The notes below the pieces were generated by a model. It was given only the letters and a program-made list of their open reading frames with translations. It was not told the DNA's origin and did no database searches. Shown here piece after piece: positions 1 through 15,900 of a DNA stretch of 64,000 nt; within the stretch, counting starts at the first letter, position 1; each line of letters begins with the position of its first letter. Source of the stretch: Pelobates cultripes (lineage: Eukaryota; Chordata; Amphibia; Anura; Pelobatidae); assembly GCA_933207985.1 (NCBI GenBank), contig OW240917.1, positions 107,134,486 through 107,198,485 of the forward strand, given 5' to 3'. Made by a program: the position numbers and the translations under genes.

Positions 1-164
1 CTGTTGCATGCTAAAGAAAGATATATAAATGCCCAAATATTTTTTATCTTGTATTCTCATCATTATATGAACATGATTGAGAATATTATTTGTTTTGATG
101 TTTTGGTTCTATGTTTTGCGTTACCTCATATCCTTATACAAACCATAAAGCATTATCAAAAGTA

Positions 165-472
<308 letters not shown>

Positions 473-3400
473 CTACAATACAAGATTTAAAAAAAAAAAA
501 AATAGACATAAGAAATTGTTGATGTACTAAATATACATTTAATTTCCTATTAGTGGTTTTACAGCAGGACTGCCAAAAGGAAATCACTATGTCACTACAA
601 CAATCCTATAGGTTTATTTACACAAAATCATAATTGTAATAGTATACATTACTAAGAAAAGCATACCAGGTAACTAGTTATTTCGCACTGGCTCAACTTG
701 TTCTTAAATATACTATTACCATGTTACTGAAACTACTCTCCAGGGTTATTGCTGGCTCTCTTGCACATCAGGCTTTCCAATTAATATACTGCAAACTGAA
801 CTGGCAAATGCTCAGTTTTGAATGAATGTCCAGATAGACAGTTGCTTAATAAATGAAGCAGGTATTTGCTTACTAAATTTTGACTTAAATCTGACTTTTG
901 AAAAAAAATAAAAAATATTTGGAACACAATAAGTTTGGTTTAAGATGGAAACTTTGGATCATGGAAATTCCAAGGCAATTGTGCGATAGCCGAGTATAAG
1001 AAAAATAAAAACTTGAAAAAAACAAACAAAAAAACAACATGAATGTCATTTTAGTAGTTATGGTGCTAGCAGACTACTGACACAATCCTCTGGTTCAATG
1101 TGAAACACTTTGAATGAACTAACACAGGCAGAAGTTGTCCCATAGCCCAGCCTCTTGTTCACCATATTGCTAAAGAGGAAGTTACACTGTCACATTAACA
1201 ATATCCATTTCATTCATATATGCACGAAACTGATTGATTGAAAATGCCAGTTAAAAACCTTCGTCAATAAACACATTGCAAATATTGACCAGACTTACAT
1301 TCTATTGAAAGTTTTCGTCTAACTGCCAAAAAATTATTATCCATAGATTCATAGATAGATGCATTGCATTACTAGCCTAACAGCTCTATAACCACTAAAC
1401 CAGGGTGTAGTTGTTTAGAGTGACCCTTTAAGTTATCTTTGTCCAACCATGGACCCCTAGACAGCTGTGTTAATCCTACTCTGACTCCTTGAATCCCAAC
1501 TGACAGCTATTCACTCGGTGTTGTTAGTATTAAACACCAACCAGGGTATTCACATTTTCAGGACACAAGTACGAATATGTATAATTTATTTTTAGAACAT
1601 TAATTGGAGCATGTTTTAATAAATGTCATCCAAAATTGATCTCACTTATGTTCTTGCTACACGATAACTTCAAGCAATGTGTGTTATTCCACACCTACCT
1701 TGTTCAAAGTTGAGAAATATATTAAAACACATTACACTTTCATGAAGCTGTGAATGATGAGATCAACTTAAAAGTTGTAAGATAATACTTTTATTATAAA
1801 AAAAATAGAAAAAGAAATGTGTGTCTTCCTGCTAACATTCAACTTATTTAATATCACACTTCCTTAGTTATGCATATTACATGGCGCACAAGAAAAATAT
1901 AAAAAGCAGAAAATTAAGAACACCGAAGATAATCGTCATATTGGCTTCCTCTACCCTTTAGGACCTAAGTCAAATTTCTAACGCTAGCCTACAAAGCTCT
2001 TAACAATTTTACCCCACAATACATTTCTTAACTAGTTTATAATGAATAAATTAATGTGTCACAGTGTGAGTATTGCTGGGGATGGAGAGAAAAATATTTT
2101 ATTTACTTAAAACTCCATATGCCATTAACACCCTGTCTCCTATTTCTAAATTTAACCACTCCCAAAACCTAATCAAACCATTTCCTTAGTCTCAACCTTA
2201 AGTACTCAAATCCTAAACCCACTATACCCCTCTTAAGTTTTTAATCCTCTTAACACTAAACACTCTTTATCATCCAACTCTGATAGTAAGCGGTCTCTAA
2301 CCTTGGACTTCCTTTACTCTAACTACTTCTAAAATTATGTTTAACCCTACATACATTTACACAGCTGTATTAACTCACTATACTCACTTATTCAAACATG
2401 ATACACTACAGTAAGAATAATGACATGCATATGCAGTTATCAGATAACAATATATGCTTTAGCCATTTTTATGACTGTAATGTCTAGTTAATACATTCAT
2501 TAATCTCACTTTAGCTGCATTTTCTTATATATTAGGGGTGTGGGAGGAGCAGGAGCATATAAGAATTTTGTGCTCACAAGCTCTTGACGTGTAAATCAGG
2601 CCCTACTTGTTTGAGAGCATAATATATTTCAAAATTGTGTTATGCTGACTATTTTTTTTCATGCTGCATCTGTTTTATGACATATTAAAAAAGACAGATG
2701 ACAAATTCACATGATGTATCTCAGCATGATGTATTTAAAGCAAATTAATGCACAAGCTCTTTTACACACTTTATCAATTTTTAATGGAGATGACCAACAT
2801 CACCATGTGACATGTTTTAAAGTCAGCATATAGAAGATCACACAGAAATCTGGGAAGTCCCGCTGAATTCAATCAATACAATTGAGCAATGTCTGAATGG
2901 TTGAATGCTTTTGAAGTCAATAAATTATCTTCTATCTCCAAGACTCTTATTTTTAAGGAATATAACTATTTTAAACTAAAGGTGAAGAACAATAATTACT
3001 GAAACTTTGCAAATACTCCTTAAGAGATATGTGGAAGGCTAACAGCTTGTGATCTATTACCCATTAAGAATATTTTGAAACATTTTTGTAAATTGTGCCT
3101 TAGAAGTGTTTATTCACTAGACAGCATCTAATCAATAAATGAAAAAACTCAGAGATCTTCAAACAAAAGGATATCCAGAGAGGGGAGAACAGTATCGGAT
3201 AAAAGAAAAAACCTAACTTTTGAAAAATAACTAAGGTAAGGATACTTTAGATCATAAGCAAGTTATAGTGCGTAAAGAGAGAAGGGTGGTCCTACCTTTA
3301 CATGTAGGACCCCCAAGGGTAGTTAAGAATTTAGGGTAATATCCTACTAAAGTAATATCTCATAGGTAAAGGAAAACAGCAGGGTAAAGGTAATGGTAAC

Positions 3401-6400
3401 ACAATCAAGTTCTAGAGAGAGGGAGGGTAAGATGAGATATAGGGTATAGAATTCGTATGGAAAGATATATTAATAATACTGAATGTCTGAATATTTTATA
3501 GGTCACTATAAATGTGAACATAGGTTATGCATATAGATATATATCTATCTATATATATATTTGTAACCCATGCTCATGATTTTTAGTTATTTTGTTTTCT
3601 TTGTCTAGCTGTAATATTAATCCTTTTTGTCCATCAGTAATTAATCAATATTCATGTTTAATTGTACCATTTGCAGAAATGACTTTACTGATGCACAGTT
3701 ATAATAATTAGTAAATTAACTTATTTGTACATGCACTACACACAGAACCTATCAATCTAAACAAAAAAATCAATAAGGCAATAATTACATTGCATTTGAG
3801 CATGAGTGATCGTAATTAATCGTACTGAAAAGGATATTGTTCTCCTGAGTAGCCGTTAAGATTATCAGTTGTTCTCATGAGTAGCCATTAAGATTATCAA
3901 TCACAAAGTATTTTTATAAAGAAAACATGCTTCTTTGAGGGGTCATTTAAAGTTATAGTGTCGCTAGTCTGTCATTAAAGACAGCTAACACTGACTAGCC
4001 ATGATAGTATTGCTATATTCTCAAATAATCTATCATTTTCTATAATAACTTTTTCTTTTGTACTTTCTTATAAAAATATAATTTGTGTAACTAAAATAAT
4101 TAAATGTATACTTTAAAGGAACATGCCTGACACCTTAACAACTTCATCGTAATTATGTTATTGTGTGAGGAGGTCCCTGGCTCCAGCTTACCTCAAGAGG
4201 ATAAGTCATTAGCAAACAGTTTAATCACAAAGTCTTCAATCCTAAAATCTTCAAACTTAGCCTCAGTCTGGGCCCTGCTGATGGGCAGAGCTGAAAGGTC
4301 CACAACCTCTTTGCACCATAATTCACCATAGACCTTAATTCTATTTATTTATTTATTTATAAAATATTTTACCAGCAAAGGTACATTGAGACTTCTCTCA
4401 TTTTCAAGTATGTCCTGGGTATTCTAATAAGGTGTTATGGTGCCTGAAGTGTCCATGTAACATAAACTGCATGTGCAATAGCAAAATGCTTGCTGTTATA
4501 GTGTTACAGTTTAGTGTCCTAAATACAATGACAAAACCCTTTACTACCAAGTTCTTTTCATTTAAAAAAAATCTAAAATTTTCCTCAAAACATGGTATAT
4601 TTAGATAGCACGTACTGTTAAGTGTATGACCCAAAAAGTACTTATTCATTTTCTATGTATCTACATTTTTAATATTTAACTATGTTTTATTTACATAAGT
4701 GTCATATTTTTGAATGTTATATCCTTGGTGCAAAGATGCTATCTGAATGTAAAAATAATATCTGTAGGCATAAAACATACAGTAAGTACAGTAAGTGTTA
4801 TTTCATGCTGGTCTTGCAGATGCTCTGAGAAGCTCTCAGTGTCATTCCTCTCCTTTTCTCCATTGCTGTTTGGAATACAGCTATATATTTTAATTTACAA
4901 AGAATGAGGAGGTATAACCACATTTGTAGCCCCTCTGCAGAGCTGCAGATGATCTGCTTAGAATTCTGGCAGATCAATTAATTTCTATGAAAAGCAAAGA
5001 TTAATTCTAAGGCAAAAGGGAAGCAAGTTAGATACATGAGGTTGGGAGAGAACGCATAAAAGGACTCTTTAATTTATTGATTACACAAAGTTAGTTAAAT
5101 CAGATTAAATTATGATGGTCCTGGCAAGCCATGGAGTTAAAAGAATTTCATGTACTAAAAATACATTTCAATGTGAATGCTGTGTGAAGGCTATGGCCCT
5201 TGTTCGCTAATTATCAAATGTAAACAATACATTGTGCTAACAAAATCACCAGCAAACATGAAGATTACATTTTAGTCTGGAATCCGAGATATACAAAAGA
5301 CATATTTATAAAAGTATATGCAATTCATTGGTCATCATTTAATAAATAGACTTGGTTTCGTCCTGCCGCACTGAACCAGTAAATCTCGGTCCCGTGATGC
5401 AGGTCAGAGGAAAGCATTAAATACTATGCATTCCAATGAGGAAGCTTGGATACATGTGCACAATAGCATCAGGTCTCAGTGCTCCTCTATGAGAAGAATT
5501 AGATTGGGCCATGAGGAAGGAGGCCGTGCTGCCTCTTTGACGTCACGGAAGCAGAGAGATGAGCAGCAGTGTGGGAACCTTGGCACTGGAAAAAGGTGAA
5601 TAAAAACCTTTACTTTATTAATTTTATAGCAAATGGTGGGGGGACAGACCTGTATTTAATTAGGGACTGGGGCACTATTGTTTAAGGCATGCAAGTTTCT
5701 AGTAGGAATGCTATAGTGTTCCTTGAATCATAATGTAACTTATGATTATGTGGGAGGTGGGTGTAACCAGACCTTGTCTTTCTGCATGATGGAAATAATT
5801 CCTTCATTTCCTGGTATGACCATTTGTGCATACAATTTTTGGGGGGCCGATGGATTTGGATATTGTAAGGACTGGTGGCTCCCCAGTGGGGTGCACTTGT
5901 TCCTAGAGATCTGCAGTTATACCTAGTTTAATGAGCATTGTTTCACCCCTTGGAGATCCCAGTTTGTTTCTCTTTTCCCTTATTCCCGATTTGAGATGTC
6001 ACCACTAGCTATCTCTTGTACTTTATCCATTTCTGTGCATCTTGTTTTGTTTTTGAGCTGTTCCTGGACAGTTATAATTATAATATTACCGTACTAACTA
6101 TGACCCATTCTGTAAATGCCATTGCTAGTCCTTTCATGTAATTTAATAACATATGTTGCGAAAAAGTAATGATTGATGTTTAAAGTATTTTTATAGGTTG
6201 TGCTATTGTGCTTTTTTACTGTCTGTCAACCATTTGTAATTTTTAGTTATTTTGGGGGGAAATAACTAAAATCTCAAAGAAGCAGGAGGCTCCTCATAGC
6301 ATCATGTACATCAGATAAATAACAGGCTGGGTTCATTGATCCTGCCAAATGGCTTTTTTTCAGTGCCAATGGTTTGGAGAAAGCATGGAGAATAATTCTA

Positions 6401-7900
6401 ACAAGATATTGCATTTTAATTCAGGTCACGAACACTTTTAACCAATGTGATAAAATGTTTCCTTTTTTATGCACATATTAATACCCAACACCCTGACCTG
6501 CATAGGGGTAATTTATAATTCTATACTGAATATGTTTAATTATACTGTTGAAAACATAGTAACTGTATGATTCATATTTTCTTTGCAGAATCCATATACT
6601 TAGCTATGTATATTCTTTTTCTGGTGGCGTGTAATTAGCAACGCAGTGAAAATCCAACCAAGTTCAGTAAGCAGCTACGATTGCAGCCATCAGGGTCAGT
6701 AATAGTGCTGCTGTCAAAGCAATTGCAGCCATCAGGGTCAGTAATAGTGCTGCTGTCAATTGCTTCATCTATCCTCACTCTACCCACGATTATATAATTT
6801 TTTTCACTTTTATTTTCATATATATTTTTCTCTCTGTTACTATAAACATCTGTGCATTTCATTGTATTATTTTTTTTCTCTGTCACTATAAACATCTGTT
6901 TCATTTGATTGTATTTTTTTGTGCACACTCATCATAATATCATTGCAATCTTTCTAAGCATTATCTAGAGTTGTTCTCGGGCATATGTACCTATTGATTC
7001 TGTGCTTTTTTAAACTGGTGAAGCTCGTGAGAGGGTGAGACTATCATCATAGTTGTGAAGTTTCTCACAGAGTGAAGACTTGTCTAGAATATGGCTAATA
7101 TAATATTGATATGGAAATGTTTCCTTTGTGGGCAGAATCCCTCTGGACACATTATTAAGCGTTGTTGATTCTTGGTATCTCCAGCAATTTGTTTTAGTTT
7201 GAATATTTTTAGAGTTTGGTATAACTACATAGGGCAATCCTAATGGAGAAACATCAGTCTTACTTCACTGACAAAACTTGCAAGTGGTTGAAATTATCTT
7301 CTGAGGTCGCTGCATGTTTCTTTCGGTGCAGTATGGTGGTATTGGGGTTATCGTCTGCTGTGATGAGTTCAAAATACTTTGATATATTTTTATTATAGAT
7401 TTATATCAATCTAGGCTAAGATTAAATCCAAAGCTCATTAAAAAAAGGTCACAGTATTATATTTATTTTAAATTTCTCAACAGCATTATACATTTTAAAA
7501 ATTATATATATATATATTTATTTTTCACTAAGAAAAACACTTTATTTGAATCTGGCTAGAAATTAATTTAGTTAATGAGTTTTCATTTTCCAGCATGTCA
7601 ATGCACATTTGCTTGTACTGAAATTCCTTTTTTTTAGCATTAATAAATTGCTTGACTCATTTTAATCAGATTTCAGCCAAGGACAAGGAAACTGTCTTTT
7701 GTGACACATATTCGTTTTTAGAGCTGGCACATTGTAATTCACATAGTTCTATTCCTCCAGTATTTTTATCTTAGGTCATTTCAGAGAATTTATCACACAT
7801 TACTCGTCTTTCATCTGCATTGAATTGAAGGACAGTGTTTTCCATTGAAAACACTTTTATCAAGGGCAGATATTTCTAGTTCCATTTGTCTTTTACTTTA
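473..7900. other. Intron 12, right-hand part: AT-rich, no gene seen
   Basis: I see no exon or intact mobile gene. There are poly(A) and AT-rich runs and a TTTA run near 4340. At 5380-5730 is a GC-richer stretch ending in a CTATAGTGTTCC motif typical of frog MITE termini. Short local tandem duplications lie at 6682-6910. Open frames here are short and unlike any family I recognise. Confidence 0.5.
6682..6910. repeat. Two short local tandem duplications
   Basis: A unit of about 46 bp beginning GCAGCCATCAGGGTCAGTAA occurs twice in a row (6682-6767). Just downstream, a second unit of roughly 65 bp containing CTATAAACATCTGT occurs twice (6826-6905). They are unrelated in sequence and look like local replication slippage. 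Confidence 0.7.
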
Positions 7901-7939
7901 CTTCTTTCTCTCTAAACTTGATTACACTTCTAAAACATT

Positions 7940-8800
7940 AGCATTGAGAAAAGGCTGCTGCCCGAAATGTTTGCTGTTTTAACTTTGTCCTCAAATCAAT
8001 TGTGGTAGCACCTGGGTGTGCATACCTATACTGGATGTGCAGGACTCGCACACAGCTAATGTCAGCATGTTAAACAGTTTCTGAGAGCATATTGGAAAGC
8101 TATCAATGGGTTTGGATAAATGGGGTCTAAATCAATTGGTCATCTAAAGACCCTAGATAGTAATGTTTCTATGCTTTCCCAGAAAGATGTCACCTAAGGA
8201 CAATCCCACCAAATGTCTGTATAGGTATCTTTAATGCCACAGTGCCGCCAACACAAGTCGGTGTAGGTCCTCCCCATTATGCACAGATTGCCAGAGGTGG
8301 TTTACCACCTCATTATAGTCTTAATTATTTGCGTTCCACTTCCCAGACTTCCCAGACTCCACCAAGTCTTATTCCCACTGCTAAACAAAAGAAAGCACTC
8401 CCCACATCCAAAACGAATAGCATTAAACAGCAAAGATATAAGACCCTTCCGACCAAACCCCTTATCACACAGATTCTCAAAAAAGGGTGGACTTTGTACA
8501 GCGCCTGGTCAACACTAGCCCTCTGGGTGTAATCCCTGAGTTACATATATTGGAAACAATCATTTGCTTGAAGTGCACAGGCTTGGCACAGCTCATTAAT
8601 TGACACTACAAAAGAATTATGATTAAGGTGCTTAAACTGTTAAGTGCCTAGCCACCATAACTGGGTAGAAACTCTCTGTTTTGTAATATGGATATGGCGA
8701 AATCAAGGGCAAATTTTGTTTTCACCTTATCCCACAACAAAACATAAGTCATAATGGCTGGGCAGGCTGTCCTGAGGTGAGTCAGATGCTTATTGTTGCA
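7940..8800 (-). mobile_element. L1/Tx1-like LINE fragment, ORF2 C-terminus
   Basis: On the minus strand around 8250-8150 the translation reads CWRHCGIKDTYTDIWWDCP, then FWESI. This is the CWRCG...H.WW.CP...FW signature at the end of L1-type ORF2 proteins. Upstream (8740-8300) come degraded pieces such as WDKVKTKFALDF and NEVVNHLWQS in several frames. Stops and frameshifts show it is a dead remnant. Both boundaries are approximate. Confidence 0.65.
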
Positions 8801-10279
8801 TCAAATATAGAACTATGAGAGATCAGAACCCATTACACTGGTCTCTAAGTCCACCCCAGCTGTATTCCCCTGGGGGCATATGACACAGAACCACTTGACC
8901 CAATTACACAGCAACCTACTACATGTATAGCTCTGAACATTTCTACATAGTTTGCATAATCTGCAAAACTGCAGCTACCTCTGTACATTATTTTCTTTGC
9001 AAGCTGCAATAGCAGTCTGCAGTGCTCTGTATGATATAGGTATCCGGTGTTATTCACTCACATATGTGTATATACTGTATTATTTGGATATTCTGTATTA
9101 TTACAACTACAATCTATGTATAAGACTGCTGTTTTGTCCTGTCTTAATGTGCTAGCTATGCTCACCATGTTTCAAATTAAGGGAAGGGATTAAAATATGT
9201 CAATAATTTTCACATGAGGCTGTTATTGCAGAATCTATTTGATGATTGGTTTTCTACCAAACTTGTAAGCAGACTTGTAAATATAAACTTGTTACAGCTC
9301 AGGTAACATTGAACTTGATTAAAGTTTAATTATATTTAAACATGAGCTTTATTAACATAAAATTTAAAATAGTGTTAACAGATATTGTTTTGCCCTCTGC
9401 GTTATCAACAATGTTTAGAACATGTGCTTTTTTGCAGTTTAACTATTCATTGACCCCTAATAAAAAAAAAAATAAAAAAAACATTTAATTTTACCGAAGC
9501 AGAATAATGGAAGTTCTCCACTGTATATGTTTAAAAAAAACACTTCAGACTTGAAATGACCTATTTTAAATGTATTATATAAGATTATATATTAAATGAT
9601 CTCAATTGCCTGTTGCATTTTGATGTGTTTACAGAGTATACTTTGAAGTTAGATTATTGTATCTCACTGTATCTTCAATAAACGTTATTTAAACAAAAAA
9701 TGTAAAAATAAATCGATTTATGATATTAAATTTTAAAAAAGTTACCTTTAAAATGACTGCAGCTGCTAATCCACTGACCTGAAGCATCAAGAAAATGCAT
9801 GAAGGGGATCCAACAATCACAATACTCTCATTCTGATCTTAATTCATTCCATATAACCCACTGCAACCATTATTTGTGGGTAAGGTAATTCAGCACCTAT
9901 CACATAAGATGTGCAAAATTGCTGAATAAGCTTTTAGAACCTATGCTGTTTCTCACTGTCTATTAGCAGACAAATTCACAATTTTGTGAATGTGACTGTA
10001 GCCTTGAGCTGCCAGATGTGCACACCATGGCTGGGCTGTCTCTGAGAGCCATGGATTGGAGGTAGAGACTTGCACAATGTGTGCCTAGTCAGTAGGCACA
10101 TGTCCTACACACAGGTTGTATGGAAACAAAAATCTCCCTTTTATGTCACAGAAGGCATAGACTAGGAACTTATTACTAGTTTATGCAGTTATTACAGTTA
10201 CAGTTCGAGTGACCTCTTTGTGCTGCAACCTATAGAATGAGCACTGACTGTTACAGAGCTGAGCTTGCCTCTTTAGATC
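8801..10279. other. Intron 12: no feature recognised
   Basis: The stretch is AT-rich with homopolymer A and T runs (for example near 9460 and 9535). I see no exon, repeat family signature or structured element that I can support. Confidence 0.4.
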
Positions 10280-10990
10280 TAAAATTGTTTTCCTCGGTGA
10301 GTGATATAACACAACATATAGGTTAATTTCTTCGAAAGGCCAACCCTACCTTTCCTCCCTCCGATTAAGGTAAATCCATTGAGTACCATTAAGTTGCCTA
10401 AATACCAGGTAATCACCATGTAACTGTGTGAATGCCAGACCAGAATGCATGTATACAAATGAAGCTGGAGATATGTAACTGGTTGCCTACCACAGCGCCA
10501 ACAATTTGGAACAATTGAGGAAAAAACATAACCAAAACAGGGAGTATGATACCAAAAAGGTAAGTAGCTTATACGCTGCCAACAGGTGGCCATCAAAGAG
10601 AGATGTTTTAGGTATAAAGTGAAGTATCATGGTCAAGAATCCCTTCCAATCTGTCCATGAATGCTTAAGAACAAGCTTCCACCATTCACATGAGTTTCCC
10701 ATAGATAGTTGAGACACAATGGGGGACTGGTACGTCTGAATTTGGAAGGCCTTCAATGGGTGTCAGTTGTCTAGTGAGGAGATGATGTGCCAGGAGTGAT
10801 CTCAAATAGTGCAAGATGTAAACCATGATCACGACGTGCACCACAGAATAAATGGTAATGAAAATAAGGAAAAATAAAAGGTGACAAGTAAAATACACAC
10901 ACACAAAAAAAAACACTCCATGAAAGAAAGGTACACTATCGTACTGAGGGGCTAGTTCATCCAGTCTTAACAAAGACTACTGTTAAGTGA
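10280..10990 (-). mobile_element. L1/Tx1-like LINE fragment, copy A
   Basis: Minus-strand translation gives, in order, LTPIEGLPNSDVPVPHCVS, AFMDRLEGILDHD, ISLWWPPVGSV and NCWRCGRQPVTYLQLHLY in different frames. The order and the CWRCG motif match the C-terminal third of L1-type ORF2. It is about as long as, and similar to, the fragment at 11216-12000, so both derive from the same LINE subfamily. Multiple stops mean it is non-coding now. Confidence 0.65.
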
Positions 10991-11215
10991 GTCGTTGTGC
11001 AGCCACTATGTAATTGCTTTCTCACAAATTATAAATAATCTCAAAAAATTAAGAAAGGGGATATAGATCAAGGGGGAAAGGAAAAGGAGAGATGGAAGAC
11101 AAAAGGGAAAGAGGAAGTGGGAAGGGAAGTAGAGCAAATAGGAAGGAAGTAGAAAGTAGGAGTCAAGTCCACCTAAAGCTTTTAGAGGAAAGGGAAGATG
11201 GAGTGCTCCAACAGC

Positions 11216-12000
11216 TCACCAATAGTATCTCACTTGGAAGTCATCCATAGTAGTATCTAAGATCCAATGCATCCAAGTCTTTGCATAACAGTCCATCTGG
11301 CCTTTGTAGAAACAATTGATCCCTCCACACTTTGCCCCTCCACTCTGTCCACCAAAAGAGGACACCCGCTCAGAGAGCCAGTATAGAGATATCAATATTC
11401 TGGCAGCAAGGATCTGGTGGCAGCCCACTGACTGCTTAAAGCCCAATATAGAAGACGGGATTTGACATATACCTAAATACCAGGTCATCACCATGTACCT
11501 GTTTCACAACTGTGTGGACCTTAGACCAGAATGTATGTATATAGATAAAGCTCCACCAGATGCAGAGATATGTACCCAGTTGCTGACCACAGCACCAAAA
11601 ATTTGGATCAATTGAGGGAAAAACCATAGCTAAAATGGTGTGATAACAAAAAGGTGAGTAGCTTATATGCAGCCTGTTGGAAATTGGTGGCCATCAAGGA
11701 GTAATGTTTTAGAGAGAGAGTCTTCTGTTAATCCTGGTCTGTATGGACATGGTCAAGGACCCCTTCCAATCTGCCCATAAATGCTTAGGAACAAGTTACC
11801 ATCATTCCCATGAGTAACCTGTGGATAATTGAGACACAATGAGGGATTGGTGTATCCAGAGCTGCAAGACCTTCAAAGGTTTTCAGTTGTTTAATGAGGA
11901 GGTGATATGCCGGGAATGATTTCAAATAGTGGAAGATCCTATGTAAATGAAAATTCTCTAGTAAAAAGAACAGCTCTCTCTCCTTGGAGATCACCGAAGT
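11216..12000 (-). mobile_element. L1/Tx1-like LINE fragment, copy B
   Basis: This is a second diverged copy of the region at 10280-10990, in the same orientation. Segments such as TFEGLAALDTPIPHCVS and CGQQLGTYLCIWWSFIYIHTFW correspond one-to-one with copy A and preserve the L1 C-terminal signature. Shared DNA landmarks include CAATTTGGAACAATTGAGG (10501-10519) against AAATTTGGATCAATTGAGG in this copy, and GAGACACAATG. The spacer between copies (10991-11215) is purine-rich. Confidence 0.65.
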
Positions 12001-13080
12001 CTAAAGATTACCACATAAGTCCAAATACAATAGCCTGGATTTAAACGGGCCATACAAAAGGTGGTGTAAGTAGGCAAGTAAAAGCACACTCTCAAATAGG
12101 ATCTCTTTGTCTGTGCATTGTTCCGGATTTGTTATTCATCCTAATTCTTATTATATAAGTAGTTTTTTTCCAGGAACCATCCATCTGTCCATCCAACTTT
12201 ATATCTGTCTGCCCATTCATTAGTCCATTAATAAACATTGTTGTGAAATTCCAACTACATTATAGTGAAATACTTTTCAGAACAGCTTTCATACTTAAAA
12301 ATAATTTTGTGCATAAATTATTAAAGGGTATAAATTGTAAATGGTAGCTGGAATAACTGAGATTTGTTGGGACAGTAATTCAAGGTGTTGTGCTTTCCAG
12401 GGAGTCCTAATCAAATGGGTATATAGATCAAGCCTACATGCATTTAACCTGAGAAGTGGTAAGGTGAATTCCATTATATAATGACTTCTATTTTGCACTA
12501 AATACACAATTATTACAAAGTTGGTAGTGATTATATTTTTCAAAAAACATCTATTAATATGTTTTCATTTTTATTTCAAATTATTGTTTTGAACAGTTTT
12601 TAAAATATTTTTTTTTTACAAAAAGGAATTAATGAAGGGAACAGGAGGAAAAAAGGGAGGATGGGGGGTGGGGGATGGACAATTCACCATTATAAAGAAA
12701 ATCAATGAACTAATATTTCAACAGTGAGGAAACATTGCCCTGGAAGTTAGTATTAAAATGGTTAAAGAATAAAATGCAGTTATTTTATGGATAGAAATAA
12801 ACAGTAACAATTCAGTAGAATTATTCAGCCTCCAGACTATGACTCATGCTTCCTTGTATATTTGACTTTTCCTTGTAACGGAATTATTCAAATGTTCTCT
12901 TATTCTCTTAAAATGTGTAGGCTGTGGATGGCGTAGGCTAGCATCAGGTACTGTGTGGCAATAGCTTGCTAATTGTGGGGGAGTCAGATGCACATACTGA
13001 GAAGTAAACTGCAATGAGTCATACACAGGGAAAAATAATTGCTTTTTTATTAAACAGTTGTCAGGTTAATTCAAAATTAT
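12001..13080. other. Intron 12: no feature recognised
   Basis: AT-rich intron with a G-rich run near 12650-12675. No exon or mobile-element signature is seen. Confidence 0.4.
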
Positions 13081-13084
13081 GATT

Positions 13085-13116
<32 letters not shown>

Positions 13117-13209
13117 CATATATAGATAGGTAGATAGATAGATAGATAGATAGATTGATAGATAGATATATAGGTAGATATATAGATAGATAGATTGATA
13201 GATAGATAG
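13081..13209. repeat. (GATA)n microsatellite
   Basis: About 125 bp of GATA/TAGA units, broken by a few CATA, GGTA and TTGA variants. GATA arrays are common and length-variable in vertebrate genomes. This one is inside intron 12 of GRIA2. Confidence 0.95.

Positions 13210-15900
<2,691 letters not shown>

Noticed and set aside
7010..7237. 75-residue minus-strand frame (NNVSRGILPTKETFPYQY)
   Set aside because: No recognised family and no splice signals fitting GRIA2; kept as unexplained intron.
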